Below, in pieces: positions 1-6,899 of a stretch of DNA of 64,000 nt. The notes under the pieces are model-generated. The model did not search any database and was not told the origin of the DNA. It saw only the letters and a program-made list of their open reading frames with translations. The stretch is from NCBI RefSeq assembly GCF_000619825.1, contig NZ_JHUW01000006.1, positions 310,001 to 374,000 on the forward strand, given 5' to 3'. Made by a program: the position numbers and the translations under genes. Position 1 is the stretch's first letter; every line of letters starts with the position of its first letter. The stretch comes from Prevotella sp. MA2016 (GTDB lineage Bacteria > Bacteroidota > Bacteroidia > Bacteroidales > Bacteroidaceae).

Positions 1-1
1 C

Positions 2-3000
2 AGCCCTGAGGAGATTGAATATCTGCACGGACTGGAGAAGAAGAACGGACGTCCCCTGACCGACTCTGAGATTTTCGGTTTCGCTCAGATCAACTCAGAG
101 CATTGCCGTCATAAGATTTTCGGTGGTACCTTTATCATCGATGGCAAGGAGATGGAGTCAAGTCTCTTCGCAATGATTAAGAAGACTACACAGGAGAATC
201 CTAATAAGATTCTTTCTGCCTACAAGGATAATGTTGCTTTTGCACAGGGACCTGTGGTAGAGCAGTTTGCTCCTGCCGACCAGAGCACCAGCGACTATTT
301 CCAGGTGAAGGATATTGAGAGTGTTATCTCGCTGAAGGCAGAGACTCATAACTTCCCAACAACAGTTGAACCATTCAATGGTGCTGCTACAGGTACTGGT
401 GGTGAGATCCGCGACCGTATGGGTGGTGGCGTAGGTTCATGGCCTATCGCAGGTACCGCTGTTTATATGACTGCTTATCCCCGTCTGCATGATGATGAGG
501 GAGTTGCACGTGATTGGGAGGATATCCTGCCCGTACGTCAGTGGTTGTACCAGACCCCACAGCAAATCCTGACCAAGGCTTCGAATGGCGCTTCAGACTT
601 TGGTAACAAGTTCGGTCAGCCACTGATTTGTGGTTCTGTACTGACATTCGAGCATCAGGAGGGTAAGGAGAAGTATGCTTACGATAAGGTAATCATGCTA
701 GCTGGTGGTGTTGGTTATGGCACCAAGCGCGACTGCTTGAAGAAGGAACCTCAGAAGGGTAACAAGGTAGTAGTTGTTGGTGGTGATAACTACCGTATCG
801 GTCTTGGTGGTGGTTCTGTATCATCAGTAGATACTGGTCGCTATAGCAATGGCATCGAGTTGAACGCTGTTCAGCGTGCCAACCCTGAGATGCAGAAGCG
901 TGCCTACAATCTGGTGCGTGCCCTCTGTGAGGAAGATGTGAACCCAGTTGTCTCTATCCATGACCATGGTTCTGCCGGACACCTGAACTGCTTGTCAGAG
1001 CTCGTTGAGGAGTGCGGAGGTGAGATTGATATGACCAAGTTGCCTATTGGCGACAAGACTTTGAGCTCAAAGGAGATTATCGCTAACGAGAGTCAGGAGC
1101 GTATGGGCTTGCTCATCGACGAGAAGCATATCGAGCATGTGCGTAAAATTGCTGAGCGCGAGCGTGCTCCACTGTATGTAGTAGGTGAAACCACTGGCGA
1201 TGCCCACTTCTCGTTCAAGCAGGGCGACGGTGTGAAGCCTTTCGATTTGGATGTGGCTCAGATGTTTGGTCACTCACCAAAGACCATTATGAAAGATAAT
1301 ACTGTAGAACGTCACTATGCTGACGTAACCTACAGCCAGGATAAGATTAATGAATACCTCGACCGTGTACTGCAGTTGGAGGCTGTGGCTTGTAAGGACT
1401 GGTTGACCAATAAGGTAGACCGTTCTGTAACAGGTAAGATTGCTCGTCAGCAGTGTCAGGGTGAGATACAGTTGCCATTGAGTGACTGTGGTGTAGTAGC
1501 CCTCGACTATCGTGGCAAGAAGGGTATCGCAACTGCTCTTGGTCATGCGCCTCAGGCTGGTCTGGCTAATCCTGCTGCAGGTTCTGTTCTGTCTGTTGCT
1601 GAGGCTCTGACAAACATCGTTTGGGCGCCGCTGGCCGACGGAATGGATTCGCTGAGCCTCTCTGCCAACTGGATGTGGCCTTGCCGCTCGCAGGAGGGTG
1701 AGGACGCCCGTCTCTATGCTGGTGTGAAGGCACTCTCTGATTTCTGCTGCGACCTGCATATCAACGTGCCTACAGGTAAGGACTCTCTGTCTTTGAGTCA
1801 GCAGTATCCTAATGGTGAAAAGATTATCTCTCCAGGAACCGTCATCGTATCTGCTGGTGGTGAGGTGAGCGATATCAAGAAGGTGGTAAGTCCTGTATTG
1901 GTTAACGATAAGAATGCATCACTCTATCATATCGACTTCTCCTTCGACGAGCAGCGTCTTGGTGGTTCTGCCTTTGCTCAGAGCTTAGGTAAGGTGGGCG
2001 ACGATGTGCCAACAGTGAAGAATCCCGAGTACTTTGCTGATGCCTTCATGGCTGTACAGCAGATGATTGAGAAGGGCTGGATTATGGCTGGTCACGATAT
2101 CTCTGCTGGTGGTCTTATCACCACTCTGCTCGAGATGTGCTTCGCCAACCAGAAGGGCGGTCTGCATATCAACCTGCACGACATCTGCAAGAATGGTGAT
2201 GTAGTAAAGGCTCTCTTCGCTGAGAACCCAGGTGTAGTCATCGAGGTGAGCGACGAGCACAAGCAGGAGTTCAAAGACTTCATGGAGGAACAGGGTGTAG
2301 GCTTTGCTAAGATTGGTTATCCTGTAGAAGATAGCTGCACCATCGAGGTGAAGGCTGGCGATGAGGAGTTGACTTTCGATATCAACGCCCTGCGCGACAC
2401 TTGGTATAAGACCTCTTATCTCCTCGACCGCAAGCAGAGCTTCAATGGTAAGGCCAAGGAACGCTTCGAGAATTATAAGAATCAGCCTATCGAGATGCAG
2501 TTTAATAAGGGCTTCACAGGTAAGCTTGCTCAGTATGGAATCTCGGCAGATCGTCGTGAAAAGACTGGTGTCAAGGCTGCTATCATCCGTGAGAAGGGTA
2601 CTAATGGTGAGCGTGAGATGGCTTACTGCCTGTATCTGGCTGGTTTCGATGTGAAGGACGTGATGATGACCGACCTGATTTCTGGTCGCGAGACCCTGGA
2701 GGATATCAACATGATTGTGTTCTGCGGTGGCTTCTCTAACTCCGACGTACTGGGATCTGCTAAGGGTTGGGCTGGTGCCTTCCTCTTCAACCCCAAGGCT
2801 AAGGAGGCACTTGATAAGTTCTATGCCCGAGAGGATACTCTGTCATTGGGTATCTGTAATGGTTGCCAGCTGATGGTTGAGCTCGGTCTTACAGGTGCTA
2901 AGGGTGCTAAGATGCTGCATAACGACTCGCATAAGTTTGAGAGCGAGTTCATCAGTCTGAGCATTCCTCAGAACAACAGTGTGATGTTTGGTAGCCTGAG

Positions 3001-3316
3001 TGGTAACAAACTTGGTCTGTGGGTAGCTCACGGAGAGGGTAAGTTCCAGTTGCCCGAGGCAGAAAGCGCATACAACGTGATTGCTAAGTACAACTATGCT
3101 GGCTATCCCGCTAATCCTAATGGTTCTGACTATAATGTAGCAGGTATCTGCTCTGAGGATGGTCGTCATCTGTGCATGATGCCTCACCTGGAGCGTGCCG
3201 TATTCCCTTGGCAGAACGCCTGGTATCCTGCCGACCGTCGCAATGACGAGGTGACCCCATGGATTGAGGCCTTCGTGAATGCACGTAAGTGGGTAGAAGA
3301 AAAGTTGAAGAATTAA
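2..3316 (+). CDS. purL: Phosphoribosylformylglycinamidine synthase, 5'-truncated by the window edge
   Basis: FGAM synthase, the ATP- and glutamine-dependent fourth step of de novo purine synthesis in the cytosol. The frame is open from base 2, so the true start lies outside the window; 1,104 codons are present, against about 1,230-1,300 residues for the usual single-chain enzyme. Visible are the loop AQINSEHCRHKIF near the window edge, glycine-rich nucleotide-binding segments (GGGVGSWP, GLGGGSVSS) and, at the C-terminus, a class I glutamine amidotransferase domain with the nucleophile Cys in GICNGCQ (codon at 2864) and the His-Glu pair in PHLERAVFPWQ. The amidotransferase is fused, so this is the large PurL type and not the PurS/PurQ/PurL complex. 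The last codons form the first unit of an 8-bp repeat array that continues into the next gene. Confidence 0.97.
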   Translation, partial: SPEEIEYLHGLEKKNGRPLTDSEIFGFAQINSEHCRHKIFGGTFIIDGKEMESSLFAMIKKTTQENPNKILSAYKDNVAFAQGPVVEQFAPADQSTSDYFQVKDIESVISLKAETHNFPTTVEPFNGAATGTGGEIRDRMGGGVGSWPIAGTAVYMTAYPRLHDDEGVARDWEDILPVRQWLYQTPQQILTKASNGASDFGNKFGQPLICGSVLTFEHQEGKEKYAYDKVIMLAGGVGYGTKRDCLKKEPQKGNKVVVVGGDNYRIGLGGGSVSSVDTGRYSNGIELNAVQRANPEMQKRAYNLVRALCEEDVNPVVSIHDHGSAGHLNCLSELVEECGGEIDMTKLPIGDKTLSSKEIIANESQERMGLLIDEKHIEHVRKIAERERAPLYVVGETTGDAHFSFKQGDGVKPFDLDVAQMFGHSPKTIMKDNTVERHYADVTYSQDKINEYLDRVLQLEAVACKDWLTNKVDRSVTGKIARQQCQGEIQLPLSDCGVVALDYRGKKGIATALGHAPQAGLANPAAGSVLSVAEALTNIVWAPLADGMDSLSLSANWMWPCRSQEGEDARLYAGVKALSDFCCDLHINVPTGKDSLSLSQQYPNGEKIISPGTVIVSAGGEVSDIKKVVSPVLVNDKNASLYHIDFSFDEQRLGGSAFAQSLGKVGDDVPTVKNPEYFADAFMAVQQMIEKGWIMAGHDISAGGLITTLLEMCFANQKGGLHINLHDICKNGDVVKALFAENPGVVIEVSDEHKQEFKDFMEEQGVGFAKIGYPVEDSCTIEVKAGDEELTFDINALRDTWYKTSYLLDRKQSFNGKAKERFENYKNQPIEMQFNKGFTGKLAQYGISADRREKTGVKAAIIREKGTNGEREMAYCLYLAGFDVKDVMMTDLISGRETLEDINMIVFCGGFSNSDVLGSAKGWAGAFLFNPKAKEALDKFYAREDTLSLGICNGCQLMVELGLTGAKGAKMLHNDSHKFESEFISLSIPQNNSVMFGSLSGNKLGLWVAHGEGKFQLPEAESAYNVIAKYNYAGYPANPNGSDYNVAGICSEDGRHLCMMPHLERAVFPWQNAWYPADRRNDEVTPWIEAFVNARKWVEEKLKN

Positions 3317-3344
3317 AGTATTGAAAAGCTGAAGAATTGAATAT
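3305..3344 (+). repeat. 8-bp degenerate tandem repeat across the purL/CHR junction
   Basis: Five consecutive 8-bp units: TTGAAGAA, TTAAAGTA, TTGAAAAG, CTGAAGAA, TTGAATAT. The array starts inside the last codons of purL, contains its stop codon, and its fifth unit supplies the TTG taken here as the start of the next gene. Confidence 0.75.
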
Positions 3345-3891
3345 CTATTTAGAATCATTCAAGACATTCTTTAAGATTGGCATATTCACCCTCGGGGGTG
3401 GATATGCCATGATACCTTTGATAGAGGAAGAAGTGGTCAACAGGAAAAAGTGGGTGTCGAAAGACGAGATGCTCGACCTGATTGCCATTGCCCAGAGCTG
3501 TCCTGGTGTCTTTGCCATCAATATAGCCACATTCATTGGTTATAAGTTGCGCAAGACGCGTGGAGCTATTTGTACCACCCTTGGAACAGCTCTGCCTTCG
3601 TTCCTTATCATTCTGATGATAGCCATGTTTTTTAGTCAGTTTAAGGATAATCCTGTTGTGGCTGCTATCTTCCGTGGCATCCGTCCTGCTGTCGTGGCAT
3701 TGATTGCCGTGCCGACATTCCGACTTGGGCAGCGAGCCAAACTCAATAAGTTCACTATTTGGATCCCCATTGCTTGTGCCCTTGCTATTTGGGCTCTTGG
3801 TGTTTCACCTATTTATATTATAATAATAGCAGCAGTGGGTGGCTATGTTTATGGTAAATTAGAACACAGAGATACAGAGATACAGCGATGA
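3337..3891 (+). CDS. Chromate transporter (CHR) family protein, first of a pair
   Basis: Short-chain CHR family membrane protein (184 aa), a one-domain half of the chromate/sulfate-type transporter that normally acts with a second, similar subunit in the inner membrane. The start is TTG at 3337; it is chosen because the N-terminus (FKTFFKIGIFTLGGGYAMIPL) aligns with the partner gene's VTFFKIGLFGFGGGYGMLSL, while the next in-frame ATG would cut into this conserved helix. Family signatures are GGGYAMIPLIEEE and SCPGVFAINIATFIGY, followed by several hydrophobic segments. The stop overlaps the next start (ATGA), pointing to translational coupling. The natural substrate is unknown; many CHR proteins in anaerobes have no shown link to chromate. 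Confidence 0.85.
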   Translation: MNIYLESFKTFFKIGIFTLGGGYAMIPLIEEEVVNRKKWVSKDEMLDLIAIAQSCPGVFAINIATFIGYKLRKTRGAICTTLGTALPSFLIILMIAMFFSQFKDNPVVAAIFRGIRPAVVALIAVPTFRLGQRAKLNKFTIWIPIACALAIWALGVSPIYIIIIAAVGGYVYGKLEHRDTEIQR

Positions 3892-4463
3892 TATTTCTTA
3901 GCTTATTTGTGACATTCTTTAAGATAGGTCTTTTCGGTTTTGGAGGAGGGTATGGTATGTTGTCGCTCATCCAGCACGAGACGGTAGAGTCGAATCATTG
4001 GCTTTCTACATCCGAGTTTACCGATATTGTTGCCATCTCGCAGATGACACCAGGTCCCATAGGCATCAACTCTGCCACCTATTGTGGCTATACAGCCATT
4101 CATAATGCCGGTTTTGGGCATCTTATGTCTATTCTGGGTTCGGCTACAGCCACCTTTGCCTTGGTGCTTCCTTCATTGATTCTGATGATCCTTATCAGTA
4201 AGATGTTTATGAAGTATATGAAGACCCATCTGGTACAGTCAATATTCGTTGGTTTGCGTCCTGCCGTTGTAGGATTGTTGGCAGCTGCCACCCTGTTGCT
4301 TTGCAATAAGGAGAATTTTTCAACCCCTTATGAGAACCCATGGCAGTTCTTTATCAGCTGCGCCCTACTGATAGCCACAGCCTTTGGTACTGGCTATCTG
4401 AAGATAAATCCTATCCGTATGATTTGCTACGCAGCTTTTGCTGGTTTGCTGCTACTGTACTAG
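3888..4463 (+). CDS. Chromate transporter (CHR) family protein, second of a pair
   Basis: Second short CHR subunit (191 aa), overlapping the first by 4 bp. It carries the same N-terminal signature (GGGYGMLSLIQ) and the conserved MTPGPIGINSATYCGY segment, then helices with paired Pro residues (LRPAVVGLLAAATLLL). Paired short CHR genes are thought to encode an antiparallel heterodimer equivalent to one long-chain ChrA; that is family knowledge and is not shown here. No promoter is visible between the pair. No clear terminator follows in the 79 bp before the LacI-type gene. Confidence 0.87.
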   Translation: MIFLSLFVTFFKIGLFGFGGGYGMLSLIQHETVESNHWLSTSEFTDIVAISQMTPGPIGINSATYCGYTAIHNAGFGHLMSILGSATATFALVLPSLILMILISKMFMKYMKTHLVQSIFVGLRPAVVGLLAAATLLLCNKENFSTPYENPWQFFISCALLIATAFGTGYLKINPIRMICYAAFAGLLLLY

Positions 4464-4512
4464 TTTTTCTACATTTTCGCTATTTTTTCTTCGTTCTTTC
4501 GCAAAGATTTAT

Positions 4513-4520
4513 TACCTTTG
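4513..4520 (+). promoter_or_regulatory. -7 element of the LacI-type regulator gene
   Basis: TACCTTTG matches the Bacteroidetes -7 consensus TAnnTTTG, 22 bp before the ATG at 4543. No clear TTG is present at the -33 distance. Confidence 0.6.
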
Positions 4521-4542
4521 CACTCAGAATAATTGGAAACCG

Positions 4543-5568
4543 ATGGAAGAAAAGGCACCAATGACAATGAAGGATATCGCACGGGAGTTTGGAATTTCCG
4601 TGGCAACTGTCTCGCGTGCATTAAAGGATTCGCCTCGTATCAGTGAAGAGCGGCGCAGGGCCATCCAGCAGTTTGCACATGAACATAATTTCTATCCGAA
4701 TGCTATTGGCGAAGCGCTCAGGCATAGTCGCGTCATGCCGCAGCGCATCATTGGCGTGATTGTTCCTGAGTTTACACATTATTATTTCTCATCCATCCTT
4801 ACGGGTATTGAGGAGAAAGCAGCTGCCCGTGGGTATCGTATCATGGTGGCACTGAGTGGAGAACAATATGAGCGTGAAGCACAGATTTGTGAGACCTTCC
4901 GTCGCTACAAAGTATGTGGCGTCATTGTGTCGCAAGCTAAGGATACCCAAAACTATGATCACTATCAGAAACTGATAGATGCAGGTGTCCCCATTGTTTT
5001 CTATGACCGTATCTGTACAGGTGTGAATGCCAGCAGAGTGGTAGTAGATGACTATATGGGTGCCATGAATGCTGTGTCTTATCTGATTGAAACAGGTTGT
5101 AAAAGGATTGCTTTTTATGGTAGTCCGATGCAGTTGGAAATATCAAAGAACCGTTATAATGGTTATAAGGATGCACTGCTGAAACATGGCTTGAGTATTG
5201 ATGAGAGTATTGTGCAAGTATGTGATAACCGTTTTTCGGCCGAGGAACTGACGCCTAAATTGATGGCGATGGATAATCCGCCTGATGGCTATTTCGCAGT
5301 GAACGATGATACCGCCATAGGCATCTTATACACCGTGAAGCATGCAGGTCTTAAGGTTCCCGACGATGTTCAGATATGTGGTTTTACCAATGGTCAGCGT
5401 GCTGTGGCTTGCGACCCGATGCTTACTACCGTAGAACAGCGTGGTCATCGGGTGGGCGAAGAGGCTGCCACCATCTTGATGGACAAGGTGGAGGGCTTGC
5501 TACCACTCGACAAGGTGGAAAAGCGGGTGGTTAGAACGCGGTTGGTTGTACGTGGAACTACCAAATAA
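4543..5568 (+). CDS. LacI-family transcriptional regulator, probable maltodextrin/starch regulator
   Basis: DNA-binding regulator of about 341 aa. The start at 4543 (MEEKAPMTMKDIAREF) is used because the frame upstream contains the -7 element at 4513-4520. An N-terminal LacI helix-turn-helix (MKDIAREFGISVATVSRALKDS, read in two overlapping parts) is followed by the hinge and a periplasmic-binding-protein-like effector domain (IIGVIVPEFTHYYFSSILTGIE; FAVNDDTAIGILYTVKHAG; QICGFTNG). The next gene, 29 bp downstream, is an MFS transporter of the type found beside LacI regulators in starch loci of Bacteroidetes. Three LacI-like palindromes occur before starch genes in this window (29164, 36504, 60159). 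That this protein binds them is inference. Confidence 0.9.
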   Translation: MEEKAPMTMKDIAREFGISVATVSRALKDSPRISEERRRAIQQFAHEHNFYPNAIGEALRHSRVMPQRIIGVIVPEFTHYYFSSILTGIEEKAAARGYRIMVALSGEQYEREAQICETFRRYKVCGVIVSQAKDTQNYDHYQKLIDAGVPIVFYDRICTGVNASRVVVDDYMGAMNAVSYLIETGCKRIAFYGSPMQLEISKNRYNGYKDALLKHGLSIDESIVQVCDNRFSAEELTPKLMAMDNPPDGYFAVNDDTAIGILYTVKHAGLKVPDDVQICGFTNGQRAVACDPMLTTVEQRGHRVGEEAATILMDKVEGLLPLDKVEKRVVRTRLVVRGTTK

Positions 5569-5597
5569 ATAGAGAATAACTAAAATTGCTATAAGAT

Positions 5598-6899
5598 ATG
5601 AAACAAAAACCGGATTTGTCTTTTTGGAACTTGTGGAATCTGAGTTTCGGATTCTTTGGTGTTCAGATAGCATATGCTTTGCAGAGTGCTAATATCTCGC
5701 GTATCTTCCGTACCTTAGGAGCTGATCCTCACTCACTTAGTTTCTTTTGGATATTACCACCATTGATGGGTATCCTGGTTCAGCCTATCGTAGGTACGTT
5801 GAGCGACAAGACTTGGACCCGATTCGGTAGGCGTATACCTTATCTGTTTATCGGTGCCTTAACTGCTGTTGCCGTTATGTGTTTGTTGCCTAATGCAGGT
5901 TCGTTAGGACTCAGTATCTCAATGGTGATGATATTCGGTCTGCTGATGCTGATGCTACTTGATACCAGCATCAACATGGCCATGCAGCCATTTAAGATGA
6001 TGGTTGGCGATATGGTAAACGAAAAGCAAAAGGGTAAGGCATACTCTATCCAGTCGTTCCTGTGTAATGCTGGTAGTGTGGTAGGCTTCCTGTTCCCATT
6101 TATATTTGCTTGGATAGGTCTGAAGAATGTGGCTCCCGAAGGCGTAGTGCCCGATACCGTCATTTGGTCGTTCTATGTCGGAGCTGCAATCTTGATCTTA
6201 TGCGTTGTTTATACAACCATGAAAGTGAAAGAGTGGTCGCCTGAGGAGTATGCAGAATACAATCCTGTAGCCGATCAAAAAGAAGATTCTGGCAACTGGT
6301 TTGTATTGCTCAAGCATGCCCCTGCTGCCTTCTGGCGCATCGGTCTTGTGCAGTTCTTCAGCTGGGCTGCTTTCCTCTATATGTGGACTTATGTGGTTGA
6401 TGCTGTGTCGATAACAGTGTGGAATACGGCCGACTCTGCTAGCGAGGCTTACCAGGTGGCAGGCAACTGGACGGGTGTGCTTTACGCCATTCAGGCCATG
6501 GGTTCGGTAGTGTGGGCTGCGCTCATTCCACGTTTCAAGAGTATCAAAGTGGCCTATGCAGTCAGCATGTTATTAGGCGGATTGGGTTTTGCGCTCATAC
6601 CTTTCTGTCCCGGACAGTATCTGCAGATAGTACCTTTCCTGCTCATAGGTTGCGCATGGGCTGCTCAGTTGGCTTGTCCATTCACCTTGGTTACAAATGC
6701 CCTTCAGGGTTATGGTCATATGGGTGCATATCTTGGTCTCTTCAATGGCACCATTTGTGTGCCTCAGATTGTGGCTGCTTTGCTGGGCGGTTCAATCCTG
6801 TCGGTTGTTGGAAGTAACCAGGCCTATATGATGGTTGTCTCTGGTGTTCTGCTGGTTGCAGCTACATTTGCTGTTTTCGGAATTAAAACAAAGAAGTGA
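5598..6899 (+). CDS. MFS sugar transporter, SLC45/maltose-type
   Basis: Inner-membrane transporter of 433 aa with about 12 hydrophobic segments. The N-terminus (KPDLSFWNLWNLSFGFFG, YALQSANISRIF) and the MFS loop 2-3 signature SDKTWTRFGRRIPY resemble the proton-coupled sugar carriers annotated as maltose or disaccharide transporters in Bacteroidetes. It follows the LacI-type gene by 29 bp with no visible promoter, so the two are probably co-transcribed. Its last four bases overlap the GTG start of the membrane regulator downstream, so a starch-type module runs directly into the arabinan locus. Substrate is inferred from family and neighbour only; oligosaccharides of arabinose are an alternative. 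Confidence 0.82.
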   Translation: MKQKPDLSFWNLWNLSFGFFGVQIAYALQSANISRIFRTLGADPHSLSFFWILPPLMGILVQPIVGTLSDKTWTRFGRRIPYLFIGALTAVAVMCLLPNAGSLGLSISMVMIFGLLMLMLLDTSINMAMQPFKMMVGDMVNEKQKGKAYSIQSFLCNAGSVVGFLFPFIFAWIGLKNVAPEGVVPDTVIWSFYVGAAILILCVVYTTMKVKEWSPEEYAEYNPVADQKEDSGNWFVLLKHAPAAFWRIGLVQFFSWAAFLYMWTYVVDAVSITVWNTADSASEAYQVAGNWTGVLYAIQAMGSVVWAALIPRFKSIKVAYAVSMLLGGLGFALIPFCPGQYLQIVPFLLIGCAWAAQLACPFTLVTNALQGYGHMGAYLGLFNGTICVPQIVAALLGGSILSVVGSNQAYMMVVSGVLLVAATFAVFGIKTKK

